Positions 51,845 through 63,769 of a DNA stretch of 64,000 nucleotides are shown in pieces; position 1 is the stretch's first letter; every line of letters starts with the position of its first letter. A program made the position numbers and the translations under genes. The notes beneath the pieces were generated by a model, which saw only the letters and a list, made by a program, of their open reading frames with translations, did not search any database and was not told the origin of the DNA. The stretch lies in the NCBI GenBank assembly GCA_963575745.1, contig CAUYUJ010016282.1, forward strand, positions 1,217,372 through 1,281,371, written 5' to 3'. The DNA comes from Prorocentrum cordatum. Taxonomy: Eukaryota > Sar > Dinophyceae > Prorocentrales > Prorocentraceae.

Positions 51845-52005
51845 GATCAGGGGGGAACAAAGACACAGACGCAATGAATCGTCGATCCCCGGGAAAATAT
51901 GGGAAGTGGGGGGGGAAGACAGAAACCCGGAAGATGTGGGAAACTATGGGGAATCCTGCTCATCGTGCGCATTTGTATTTGTGTGTCCCTGGGCCCCTTC
52001 AGGAG
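51845..52005. repeat. Family E repeat, copy
   Basis: GGGGGGAACAAAGACACAGA, ATGAATCGTCGATCCCCGGG, GTATTTGTGTGTCCCTGGGC. Confidence 0.78.
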
Positions 52006-52006
52006 A

Positions 52007-52166
52007 AGCGACACCACCACCACCAAGGGGGCCACACCCCCAGGGGGGCCCTCCCCTGGCCCCCCCCCGCTGTCGGAGATGCCTCGAGCGCAGGGGGGGG
52101 GGGGGGGCACACCACCAGGGGGGCCCTGCGGCTCCTCCCGCTGGCGGTCCCTGGTGGTGGTGCCGC
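52007..52166. mobile_element. Family K fold-back, CACCACC arms
   Basis: AAGCGACACCACCACCACCA then AGGGGGCC on the left; GGTCCCTGGTGGTGGTGCCG then CTC on the right. The inside is C- and G-run-rich. Confidence 0.55.
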
Positions 52167-52238
52167 TCGTCCTTGTTCGTAAGGTTCGGCCTGAAGGGGT
52201 GCCCAGACCTCCAGCACTTTTCTGCACGAGCGAAATGA

Positions 52239-52415
52239 GCACGGAAAGAATGGGTACAATGCCCAACAGCAGTTCCTGTTCATTTTGAACAGGACTCGCT
52301 GTCCGCGCCGCCGCGGCCTGTGCTCATTTGAGACAGAAGGCCGCCTGCCCAACAGCGGCCGCTGTTGGTGTTGGACAACATGTGTTGTTGGGCATTGTAC
52401 CCATTCTTTCCGTGC
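52239..52415. mobile_element. Family B TIR element, copy 2 (perfect arms)
   Basis: The first 30 bp (GCACGGAAAGAATGGGTACA then ATGCCCAACA) and the last 30 bp are perfect inverted copies. GTGCCCAGACCTCCAGCA occurs outside the element at 52,199 and again across its right edge at 52,413, which may reflect the insertion. 52,416-53,329 is unique with no recognisable gene. Confidence 0.85.
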
Positions 52416-53329
52416 CCAGACCTCCAGCAATTTGGGGCGTCAAGGCGGAGGTTTTTCTCGTCGGCCCGGGAACCACCCAACAGCGATTCGGCATGGAAAG
52501 CCAACCTTGGGAAGTGTCGGGACTTCCTCGGATTCCGTAACGAAACAAAAAACAATGCAGTGGATGCCAGGGGGGAATAATTGGGGGGCTGTGGGGGTGG
52601 GGTGAAGGCAATGGCGCGGGTCATCAGTTGTGAGGCGTTTTGGTCCTAGTCAGGGACATTCTCAGTCACCTTCCAGCACCCGTTGATTGCCCTCCCGGTG
52701 AACACTCGCGCGGCAGGTCCGTGTGTCGCAGGACCATGTATCAGCATGTGTTCTGTGTTCTCAGCGTTTTCCTGCGGTTTCCTTGGCCCAGGACCCAACA
52801 CACATCCAGGATGAAACGTTTTGGCCCGCGTCACCCAAACAACAACGCATCGTGTATGCCCTCAGTTCCATGAGCATCGACTATGTCACACTTTCGCCGC
52901 ATAGCCAAGTCCTTGGGATTCATGAAGTTCCTCGAATGCGATCTGGTGGAGGGACACTGCAGGACCTGAGGGCATTGTAGGCGTGACGTCACGGTGTGCG
53001 GTGTATTTGGACATGAGCGTTGGCATTGCAGTTCCTCCCCGACTCTGAAGTACCATGTAGTGGGCCATGTAGGATCATTCCGTGTATCTTGTGAATAATT
53101 GATCAATGTCATGCTTCTTTCCTCAGTGCATTTCGTTGCCGAAGTACGGCGCACTGTGTCGTACCACCTTCTCGAGTGCAAGCAAACATCGATGTACTTG
53201 TTTTCGTCGTTTGTTGCGATCAGTCCGCCGACTGCCGAACGGTTTCTCCGTGCACCTCGAGGATGAGGAGTGATCGAGGAACAGGAGGGATCGAGGAGGG
53301 AGATCGAGAAGGTTTCCTCCCCACTTCCC

Positions 53330-53715
53330 CCTGATGATGATGCTGATGATGATGATGATGGTGGTGGTGATGATGATGATGATGATGCTGATGGTGGTGA
53401 CGCTGATGATGATGCTCATGCAGATGATGATGTAGATGGTGATGATGATGATGTTGACGCTGATGCTGGTTATGATCATGATGTTTCTGATGATGATGCC
53501 GATGATGATGATGATGATGATGAAGATGATAAAGATGATGAAGATGATTATGATGATGATGCTGATGATGATGACGATGATGATGATGCTGATGATGATG
53601 ATGGTGATGTTGATGCTGATGTTGATGATGTTGTAGATGGTGATGATGATGATGCTGGTGCTGGTGCTGGTGCTGATGATGCTGATGATGATGATGATGA
53701 CGATGATGAGGAGGA
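53330..53715. repeat. GAT microsatellite
   Basis: GATGATGATGCTGATG units over about 385 bp, producing D-, M- and I-rich frames that are not genes. Confidence 0.95.
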
Positions 53716-53946
53716 GGAGGAGGGAGATGATGATGAGAAGGGAGATCGAGCAGGCCTCCTCACTTCCCCCCCTCGCTCGCCGCCGCCCACGCTGCAAGCT
53801 GTCGGCCACGGCGGTGGCCCCTGAGAGGGCCAGATGCCCGCCGTCTGACCGGGGGCCCCGCGCCCGAGGCGGAGGCAAGCGTGGCGGCGGGGGCGCCGGT
53901 CGCCGCGGACGCCGTGGCGCGGCTGCAGGATGGGGGGCAACAATAG

Positions 53947-54035
53947 GCTTAAGTCGGGCGTGTCCCCCTAAGTGCAGGAGGAATATTCAAGAACAGTCAA
54001 GAATCGTCCGGGGACGATGTTTTGATTCTTTTTCG
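53947..54035. mobile_element. Family A left half, truncated
   Basis: TTAAGTCGGGCGTGTCCCCC, then AGGAGGAATATTCAAGAACA and GGGGACGATGTTTTGA. The right half is lost at TCGATGGCTGCGCGC. Confidence 0.8.
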
Positions 54036-54542
54036 ATGGCTGCGCGCGGACAAGAACGACAGACACGGAAAAACGCAGCTGCAACAGACAAGCACGGGCC
54101 GAGAGAGGAGGAGCGGGGCGGCAAGCGCGCGGGGGGGGCATGGCAAGCGGGTCAGCACGGAGGAGGACCATGGACCGAGGACGAGTGTTTCGGGCCTTTT
54201 TTGTTGCTTTGGCAGCCCTCGGGCGCGTTCTCATTGCCGGAGCCGTTTCTGAATTTGCTCAGATTGGGAACGCTCCTTTGGACAGGTCATCCGGATAAGG
54301 TGGGCTTTGAGCCAAGACCCCTTCGCGTCTGAAAACATCACCGCAGTATATGCTGGGCGATACTCGGCAATTGGGAGCCTGTGCCGTGCTCCAAGAAACG
54401 ATTCGGGATGAAATCCTGCTCTTGTGGAAAGGGACTGATCTTGGGAGGGTCCACGTTGAGAACAAACTGCGACGTCGGGTGTCTGCGTTTCTCCACTTCC
54501 TTTGCCATCCCTCCTCCTTGGGCCTTGGAGGAAGGAGAAGCG
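54036..54542. other. Unique sequence, no supported gene
   Basis: Mixed-composition sequence with short frames only. Confidence 0.4.
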
Positions 54543-54722
54543 ATATCACCACCACCAAGGGGGCAAATCTCCAGCGAGGGTGGTCCAAGATGCCTCACCG
54601 AAGCCGTGGGTAGGGGAGGTCTCGAGCAAGAGGGGGGGGGGGCCCTCACCGGCAGGAGTTCCCTCCTTGGCGCCTCGCGATGGTGGTGGTGGTGGTGGTG
54701 GTGGTGGTGGTGGTGGTGGTGC
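54543..54722. mobile_element. Family K fold-back, CACCACC / GGTGG arms
   Basis: GCGATATCACCACCACCAAG then GGGGC on the left; CGCGATGGTGGTGGTGGTGG extended to 54,720 on the right. 54,723-55,309 is pyrimidine- and GC-rich with no gene. Confidence 0.5.
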
Positions 54723-55309
54723 GGCTTGCCCTTCTTCCTATCCTTCTCATCCCTCCCTCTGCCTCCATCCTCACCCCTCCATGTCCTTGCTCTTATCCAC
54801 CTCATCCCTCCCTCTTCCCTCAGGAATGGGGTTACATGTGCGCTCCGCCCCCGCTGTCCTCCTCCTTCCTGGCCCCCTTCTCCTCCTCCGGCTCCTCTGC
54901 GCTACCTTCGCCACCCGTTCTCGCCGCTGGGCCCCCTTCTGGATGGTGAAGTGCAGCGCTCCCCCCCCCTCTCCTGGTTGCCTCCACGCCGTTGAGCCCT
55001 CGCACGCTGCCGAGCCGATCCGCGCCGACGCCCCCTCCCCGCGCCCCTCGTGGCAGGCGCTGGGGAGCCTCTCCTCCCGTCCGCGGTGCTGCTCCGCCGA
55101 CGAGCCGGCGGGCGGGGTGCGCCAGGCCCCCGAGGCGCCCGCGCGGGAGAGCCCGTCGCGGAGGCCTCCTGCCCGCGCCTTCCTCCGCTGCGCGCCTCGC
55201 CTCCGCCGCCGCCCGCTTCCTCCGCCGCCTGCTCTCGGGAGCGCTCGCGCTCCGCCCTCGCCATCGCCACCCATCCCTCCTTCTGTCCTCCGCCCTCCAG
55301 CCCCCTCTC

Positions 55310-55365
55310 CTCGTCCTCCTCCCGCTCCTCCTCCTCCTCCTCCTCCTCCTCCTCCTCCTCCTCCT
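55310..55365 (+). repeat. CTC microsatellite at a probable intron end
   Basis: CTCCTCCTC run followed by CTGGCTCAAG and GGGCTCAG, both usable splice acceptors, ahead of the coding-like segment at 55,370. Confidence 0.7.
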
Positions 55366-55369
55366 GGCT

Positions 55370-55440
55370 CAAGGGGCTCAGTGGGCACAGCTTAGCACAG
55401 CTATTGAACAGCTAGCACAGCCAACAAACAATCAAACATG
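55370..55440 (+). CDS. Coding-like leader in another frame
   Basis: The frame reads AQWAQLSTAIEQLAQPTNNQ, amphipathic and protein-like, then loses quality. The adjacent 55,438 frame takes over with a one-base offset. It probably belongs to the same ancestral protein. Confidence 0.35.
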
Positions 55441-55977
55441 TCGTTACCGAGCGCATGGTCCGCCTGGAATGAAAGACGGCAGGCGGCAGTCACACGCGAC
55501 ATGAACAAGATCGACGTACGCCTCACATCGATACAAATGGCCGTCCAGCAGCTCACGAACAATATGGCAAGCATTTCGAAGACAGCGCGGAGCAAACACG
55601 AAAAGCACCATACGCCCCAGAAGGAGTTTGCTGACGTCCGCGCCTTCGCCTTCATCGCCAACATGCGCATCGATCGGATTGAAATGCTTTTGTTCCGGGC
55701 CTCGTTGCCAGATATCGCTGCGCTCGATAAGAAGCTCCACCAGCTGATCAACACGCTCCCAACAATGGCATCAGCTCCTTCTCCGTTCGAGTCGAAGCAG
55801 ATCATTCCTGATGTGAATATGTATGGTGTAACAGACCAGCCCGATAAGAAGTACAGTAAGGCCGACCTTGGAGATGACGGTTTCAAAGGGGCGATCTTCA
55901 ATGTAATCCCGATCTTCCCAGAGTTGAGCATGCCCCCTGATGCGGAGTCCAACAAGCAGGAAATGACAAACAGATGA
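55438..55977 (+). CDS. Hypothetical 179-residue protein (possible pseudogene segment)
   Basis: ATG to TGA gives 179 residues of balanced, soluble composition. An N-terminal helical part (about residues 5-55: MNKIDVRLTSIQMAVQQLTN) is followed by KHEKHHTPQKEF, another helix (IDRIEMLLFRASLPDIAALD, about 80-105) and a P/D-rich tail. The ATG is the first after an in-frame TGA (55,402-55,404). No known family is recognised; the helix pattern recalls small ORF1-like or coiled-coil proteins. Coding-like residues lie in a different frame just upstream and just downstream, so this may be the middle of a longer broken gene. Confidence 0.55.
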   Translation: MSLPSAWSAWNERRQAAVTRDMNKIDVRLTSIQMAVQQLTNNMASISKTARSKHEKHHTPQKEFADVRAFAFIANMRIDRIEMLLFRASLPDIAALDKKLHQLINTLPTMASAPSPFESKQIIPDVNMYGVTDQPDKKYSKADLGDDGFKGAIFNVIPIFPELSMPPDAESNKQEMTNR

Positions 55978-55985
55978 AGGACTAG

Positions 55986-56202
55986 AGGATTGGAGGGACG
56001 AGCGATGAGGAGGACAAGAAGGAGGCCACAAAGCATCTGGACGATCACGACGCCTTCGGCGGCGGCGCCGAGGAGGAGAAAGAGGAGTGCGAGAAAGAAG
56101 CCCCGGCATGGCTTCAGCAGGCCCTTCAGAGTTGGGATGCCACGTACGGCCACGACGACGACAATGACGGAGCCCGGGGCCACGGCCCCCCCGCGCAGGC
56201 CG
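55986..56202 (+). pseudogene. Acidic exon-like segment with GT donor
   Basis: A frame after a TAG reads TSDEEDKKEATKHLDDHDAF and APAWLQQALQSWDATYGHDD, then ends at CAGGCCG|GTAAGC, a fair donor. Upstream in the same frame KQMKD precedes the TAG, so a nonsense change and a frameshift separate it from the 55,438 frame. A CTC-rich tract (56,275-56,385) follows as an intron might. Confidence 0.45.
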
Positions 56203-56274
56203 GTAAGCGGCCCGGCCCGGCCGCATCTTGCGGGCGGGGCGTCTCCGCGCGTCTTCTCTTCTTTTTCGTTGTAT

Positions 56275-56385
56275 TCCGCCTCCTCCTCCCTATCCTCCTC
56301 CTCCTCCTCCTCCTCCTCCTCCGCCTCCTCCTCCTCCTCCTCCGCCTCCGCCTCCTCCTCCTCCTTCTCCTCCTCCTGCCGCCCG
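56275..56385. repeat. CTC/CGCCTC microsatellite
   Basis: Pyrimidine run of about 110 bp. After it GAAAGGCGAGGTTGTGACGT resembles the flank of the fold-back at 16,328. Confidence 0.9.
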
Positions 56386-56510
56386 TTCCGTGATGTCCCT
56401 CTCGCCTCCCCCCAAGACGCATGTATGCGGCTGGAGTGAAGCTTGAAAGGCGAGGTTGTGACGTCACGGAAGGGGATGGCTTGCCAGGCGTCGGTTAGGC
56501 CGTGCCCTAC

Positions 56511-56531
56511 CCGCAGCCATTTTGGCCAAAG
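56511..56531 (+). other. Relict dinoflagellate spliced-leader-like sequence
   Basis: CCGCAGCCATTTTGGCCAAA then G matches 18 of 21 positions of the conserved dinoflagellate trans-spliced leader (DinoSL). Relict leaders in genomic DNA are known in dinoflagellates as marks of mRNAs copied back as cDNA. No GT donor or SL RNA gene structure follows, so it is not an SL gene. It could be coincidence. Confidence 0.45.
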
Positions 56532-56885
56532 CCGCCAGATGCAAGCCCGATTCCCCGCTCCCGAAGTTGCCGTGCTCGATCCTTGGGATCGATGGGCCGC
56601 GCCCGGGGGCGCACTGGCGCGGGACGGCCGATGGAGCCGCCCTGAGCCTCGGCGTGCGCGCGCGCGTGCGCAGAGCGTTTGGGCGGCGGTGCCGCCGCAG
56701 CCGCAGCAGTTCGGAGGAGGAAGCAGTACCCATGCAGCTGCCCTCGACCCGTTGCCCCCCTTGAGCGGCCTCCTCGGGGGCCCTCGTCGCCACCGCAGGA
56801 TTCGCCCCGAGATGCCGTTCAGAACGCACCCTGGGAGCGGTCCGTGGCGCTGGGGCCACTGCTGCGGAGAGGGGCAGGGCGCAGG

Positions 56886-57357
56886 ACATCCGCGCCGATG
56901 CCGAGGGCGTCATCGCCTCCCTCCTGGACTTGGTTGGAGGACACGCAGCTGCAGATCCCGCAAATCTCCATCGGGGACTGCGACGACAGCGAAGTGAAGG
57001 AGCACGACGGGTGCTACGACTCGGATTGGACCGTGCAGAAGCACGATGGCGGCGGCCAGGTTAGAGGAACGCGCATCCGCGACGTGGCTTTGGGCGGTGT
57101 TGGCATGGTGCACCTCGTGAATTCGAAGCTGGCTTACGAGGCACAGGAGAGCTCCAGCGTCCTGCAGGCGGCCCCATTCGGCTAGCCTGGCTGCAGCGAC
57201 GAGCGTCTGGACCCCATCGACATGACGAGCTTCGAGGACCCGCAGTCCGTCCCCGAGGCGGCGTTGTCTTTCGGGGGCGCTCTCGCGGGCGGGGCCGGCA
57301 AGTTGTACGTCGGGGGCTCGTGGTGCCGGCGTTGCCCCCGTGGGCGGCCACGCTGCT
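56886..57357 (+). pseudogene. Broken coding-like region
   Basis: After GGCGCAG a frame reads DIRADAEGVIASLLDLVGG. A second frame continues with QISIGDCDDSEVKEHDGCYD and VHLVNSKLAYEAQESSSVLQ, meets a TAG at 57,183-57,185, then reads DERLDPIDMTSFEDPQSVPE to a TGA. The segments are acidic and protein-like but need two frame changes or unseen introns. No domain is recognised. 56,760-56,830 upstream is the GGGGCCCTCGTCGCCACCGC dispersed repeat. Confidence 0.4.
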
Positions 57358-57939
57358 GCTGACGCCGGCTGTGCAGGCGGTGGCGTGGAGACTTGGCGCG
57401 CCTGCTGGCCTGGCCGGGGCCGCCGAACTGATGAGGTGCACGGTCTCTTGCCCTCACCCCCCCTCCCCTCCCTGCCCCCTTCCTCCGCCGCGGGGCGCTT
57501 GTTCGCACGGTGAAAGGGTGCATCGGGGGTTCGCTGCTCGCGGTCGGAGCCGGCAGGACTCGCAGAGGATCCTGAGGGCGGCGAAGAGCGACGGCGACGC
57601 GCATGCGCCCACCTCGGCCACGTGAGCTCTAGGAGCGCGCGGAACGCGAGCTGCGACGGCATACTGGTGGGCCCTGTCAAAGTGATGCGCCTACGCGACC
57701 AGCAGGGCGGCTTTGTCGGCAACGCGGGGGTCCACGAGGCGGCGGGGGCTCGTGCGATCAACCCCTACTCCTTCAGCAGCCTGCGCGCACGCGCTGGGCG
57801 CCCGAGGGGAACGAGGCCATTCCCAAGTTGGCGAGCAGGGCCGCCGGCTAAGGCACGAGTGTTGCGACAGTTGTGAGGACTTGTTCCACCGGGCACATGC
57901 GCGTTTTGGCGGAGTTGAGTTCGGTGGCCTTTTTGGCAG

Positions 57940-58122
57940 ATGGCCGACGAATGCAGGGCGACCGATCGTTTCGCTGATGCGTTGTCCAAGCCAGGGTTTA
58001 CGTCGGATCCGTGGGAGGGTGCACAGCGCGAGTGCGACAAACTCATGGCGAGGAAAGACCGCATGGAAAAGCAGCGGATGAAGTCCAGGACCAAATCATA
58101 CGAGTTTTTCATGTCATGGTAA
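57940..58122 (+). CDS. Probable 3'-terminal exon, unassigned
   Basis: A T-rich stretch ending CCTTTTTGGCAG is followed by a 60-codon frame with a lysine- and arginine-rich, helical end (DKLMARKDRMEKQRMKSR) and a TAA. The composition is convincing and the acceptor is good. It may end the same ancestral gene as 55,438-57,357. The ATG at the exon start need not be an initiator. Before it, 57,622-57,876 has another open frame (RDQQGGFVGNAGVHEAAGAR) that could be an exon. Confidence 0.42.
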   Translation: MADECRATDRFADALSKPGFTSDPWEGAQRECDKLMARKDRMEKQRMKSRTKSYEFFMSW

Positions 58123-58294
58123 TTCCACATGTGGAGTGCACTAGCGTCGACTAGCATGTGGTACTTGACGAAATAGCGCCAGTCTTAGCGTTGATAAATA
58201 TCAGTTCAATGTTGGTAAACCGCGGGAAGCAATTTACGGCCCCGCCCTTTCCAGTGAACCGATGTCGCAGCAAGCGCCTTGAATCCGTTGGCTA

Positions 58295-59145
<851 letters not shown>

Positions 59146-59339
59146 CCATAGCGCCCCTCACGGGGGTAGAAACCAATTGGACCAAGTGTATTTGCTGGGG
59201 CGTCACGCTGTCACCCTGCTCATCCTTTCCTCATCATGCTCGTCCTCCTCCTCATCCTTCTCCTCGTCTCCTCCTCCTTTTCCTTGTCCTCCTCCTCCTC
59301 CTCCTCCACGTCCTCCTCCTCCGCCTCCCCCTCCCTACC

Positions 59340-59700
59340 TCGGGCGTGATGGACCATGGGACCTCATGGAGCCTCCTGGTAATCCCGGGGGCCTCCTGGG
59401 ATAGCAACCTCTGGGGACTTCCTGCGGCCTCTTGAAACCTCCTGGGCTCTCCTAGGGTATCCTCAGCCCTCCAGGGGCGTCCGCAGCGTTCTGGAACTTT
59501 TGGGTCGTTCAGGATACGCCCGGAGCGTGATGGGACCTCCTGGGGCCTTGTGGGACCTCGCGGGGCATCCTGGGACCTCCTGGAGCGTCCTGGAGCCTCC
59601 TTAGGATTCCCACGGCCTCCGGGGACGTCCTGAAGCCTCCTGGAGCTTCCTGATGCCTCCTGAGACCTCCTGGGGCCTCTTGGCGGCTCTCTAAGAAGCC
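59340..59700. repeat. GGGACCTCCTGGGGCC minisatellite
   Basis: Degenerate 12-18-bp units (CCTCCTGGAGCGTCCTGG). 59,701-60,160 contains GGCGGGGTGGCTGGGTGG-like G-rich units and no gene. Confidence 0.85.
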
Positions 59701-60159
59701 ACGCGCGGGGCCTCAAAATTGGCGACAGTTTCAAGGATGGGAGCCTTCCCATTGAAAAAGAGGGCGCGGTGGACGTTGAAAAATGACGACAGTTACACAC
59801 TTAAGGCCCAAAACCGTGCCGGGCGCCCCCCCCGCCATTCTCGGTCCTACATACTACGGTGCGATTTGCCCCCTCCCCGCTGTCCCGCCGGTCCCCGGGG
59901 GGCTAGTTTTCTGGTTCTCGCTGGTAAGAAACACTTCCCCCCTACCTCTCGGCGGTGACGAGGGCAGGCGGCGGGGGAGAGCGGGTTGGCAGGGTGGCTG
60001 GTTGGGCACGGAAAGCAAGCGGAGGGGATCGGCTGGTTGGCGGGATGACGGGGTGGGCGGCTGGGCTGGTTGGCTGACGGGTTCGCTAGGTGGCGGGGTG
60101 GCTGGGTGGGCTGGCTGGCTGGTTGGACGGGTTGGCAGGTTGAGCTGGCTAGGGCAATT

Positions 60160-60196
60160 GGTTTCGACTATTACTACTACTACTACTACTACTACG

Positions 60197-60289
<93 letters not shown>

Positions 60290-60316
60290 TACTACGTCTA
60301 CTAACTACTACTACTA

Positions 60317-60352
<36 letters not shown>

Positions 60353-60387
60353 TACTACGAAAACTACTACTACTACTACCTACTAAC

Positions 60388-60451
<64 letters not shown>

Positions 60452-60615
60452 GACTACTACTACTACTACTACTATACTATACTACTACTACTAATACTAC
60501 TACTTACTACTACTACTACTACGACTACTACTTACTACTACTACTACTACTATTTACTACTACTACCCTTACGACTACTACTAGACTAGTGTTACCACTA
60601 CTACGACTATTATTA
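60160..60615. repeat. TAC/ACT microsatellite, 450 bp
   Basis: TAC repeats with frequent one-base slips (TACTAACTAC, TACTATACTAC). Confidence 0.95.
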
Positions 60616-60659
60616 ATCGCTTCGCTCATTCCGCCGGCCCATACAGTCTCATGTCTGCC

Positions 60660-61340
60660 GTTTGCCCGAGGGCCTGGTGTCAATGCGGCGCTTTGGGGGT
60701 TCCTGGGGCCGCTTGGGGGACTCCTGGGGCGCTCGGGGGGGCATTTGGGGGGCCTCCTGGGGCCGCTTGGGGGACTCTTGGGGGCCTCCTGAGGGCCTCG
60801 TGGGGGCCTCTTGGGGCCTCTTAGGGGCCTCTTGGGGCCTCGTAGGGGCTTCTTAGGGCCGAGGGCTCGAAATGTTGTTTCGTGTTCCCTCTCTGGGGCC
60901 CCTTTGGGGGCGTTCTTGGGGCCCTCTTGGACCGTCTTGGAGGCTTCTTGGGCCGTCTTCGAGCCCTCTTGGGCCATCTTGGGGCCCTCTTGGGGGCCTC
61001 TTGGGCCCTCTTGGGGCGATCTTGGGGGCCTCTTGGGCCGTCTTGGGGCGTCGGGAAGCCGAAAAGGTGGAAGCTCCAAAATCTTTCAAAAACCTAAGGA
61101 AAAACAATGAATTTTGCCTCCGGGGGCCCTCTTGGGAGTGCTCTTGGAGGCCTCTTGGGGCGTCTGGGGGCTATCTTGGGCGTCTTGGAGCGATCTTGTG
61201 GCATGTCGGACCCCTCGTGTACCATCTTGGGGGCCTCTTGGGGGCCTCTTGGCCTTTCTTGGGGCTCTCGGGGACGTCTCGGAGCCCTGTTGGTGCGCTC
61301 ATGGAGCGCTCCTGGAGCGCTCTGGGGGAGTCTCCCGGGG
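60660..61340. repeat. GGGGCCTCTTGGGGGCC minisatellite, + orientation arm
   Basis: Dozens of degenerate units (GGGGCCTCTTGGGCCGTCTT). Its inverse, CCCAAGAGGCCCCAAGACGG, fills 62,390-62,990, so the two form arms around the TAC block. Confidence 0.9.
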
Positions 61341-61451
61341 GTCGGTCGGGGATCGCCCGGGGTACTTATCGTCCGGGGACCCCCAGAGGCCGCCCCGCGC
61401 GCGCGAACTAGAGAATTGTTACCACACCTCTGGCCCGTTGGGCCGGCGAAT

Positions 61452-62275
<824 letters not shown>

Positions 62276-62389
62276 GCATCACTTTGCGCATTCGCGACGA
62301 CTGCCACTACTATGTTTAGTATATACATATAACGGCGCACAGGGTCTGGGGGCCTGGGGCCGGGACCTCGACCACAAATGTGGGCCCCG

Positions 62390-62990
62390 GGGGCCCCGGA
62401 GGCTCGTCGGGGCTTGCCAGAGGCCTCCCCGGTCAGACAAGACGGCCCAAGAAGCGCCCAAGACGGCCCAAGAAATTTCCAAGAGGCCTCCAAGAGGGCT
62501 CCAAGATGCTGAAGATGGCCTCCAGACGTCCAAGGACGCCCCCAAGACGCCCCAAGAAGCCTCCAACTTGCGTCCCAAGAGGGCCCCTAGACGCAAAAAT
62601 TTGCCCATTCCCTTCGTAAAACGTACATTTGTCACAAAGTCGCCTTTTGGGCTTTACGACGTTACAGGACGGCCCAAGAGGCGCCCTAAGACCGCCCTAA
62701 GACGGCCCAAGAAGCTTCCAAGAGGGCCCCAGGACAGCCCAAGAGGGCCCCAAGACGGCCCAAGAGGCGCCCAAGATGGCCCAAGAGGGCCCCAAGACGG
62801 GCCCAAGAGGGGGCCCAGAGGGGGACCACGAACCGCAAGCTCGAGCCTTCCGCCCCAAGAGGCCGCCAGGAGGCCCCAAGGAGGCCCCTCAAGAGGCCCC
62901 AGGAGACCCCCAAGAGGCCCAAAGGAGGCCCCGAGAAGCCCCAAATCGGCCCCCAAAATGCTTCGAACCTGCTTCCAGGAGGCCCCCGAC
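62390..62990. repeat. Inverted minisatellite arm
   Basis: CCAAGAGGCCTCCAAGAGGG and CCCAAGACGGCCCAAGAGGC units, the reverse complement of 60,660-61,340. The R/P/K-rich + frames are artefacts. 62,991-63,185 is unique with a GCGCGCGAAGCGCGCGC palindrome at 63,170-63,186. Confidence 0.9.
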
Positions 62991-63189
62991 AGGTTCAGAG
63001 GCTCCCGAGAAGCTACGTCAAACTCCCAGCGAGCGGCCGGACGAGGCCCCCCACAAAATCACAAGAGGGTTCCAGTACTTGTATCCTTCAGCGCTCTCTG
63101 GCCTTCTTCCCCCTGCCCCCTTCCCTGCGACTTTCGTTGACTCAAGCTCGCCTCCTAGCTAGAACCTGAGCGCGCGCGAAGCGCGCGCG

Positions 63190-63367
63190 TGGTTCTAGTT
63201 ATTAATATTTCTACCACTACCCTTATTACTACTACTACCACTACTACGAGAACTAAGACCACGAGTACGATTACGACTACGACTACGACTGCGACGACGC
63301 CTACTAGTACTCCTTCTACTATTACTACTGCAACCACAGCTACTTCGAATACAACGAGTACTAGTAT

Positions 63368-63417
<50 letters not shown>

Positions 63418-63736
63418 GCTACTACTGCTACAACTGCTACTACTACCCCCACTACTGTGACTATTCGTATACCTACTACATGGACGACTACTTTTACGAT
63501 TACTAGTACTTCCACCACTACGACTACCACGACTACGTCTCCGACCATCACTGGCACTACTGCTATTTCTACTACCACTACTTCTACGACCTACTACCAC
63601 TACTCCTACGCCCACCCGTACTACTCTTAGTACTACGACTACTTCTACTACTGCTACTACTATTACTACTACTTTTACGACTACTACTACTACTACTACT
63701 ACTACTAGTATTCGAAATAGTAGTACCCGTAGTAGC

Positions 63737-63769
<33 letters not shown>

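Noticed and set aside
53270-53878. Poly-D and poly-I/S frames
   Set aside because: GAT microsatellite.
55401-56183. 260-codon hydrophobic open frame on the - strand
   Set aside because: It is the antisense of charged, helical coding-like sequence on the + strand; its L/I/V-rich look is what antisense of K/E/D-rich codons gives, and it spans two different sense frames.
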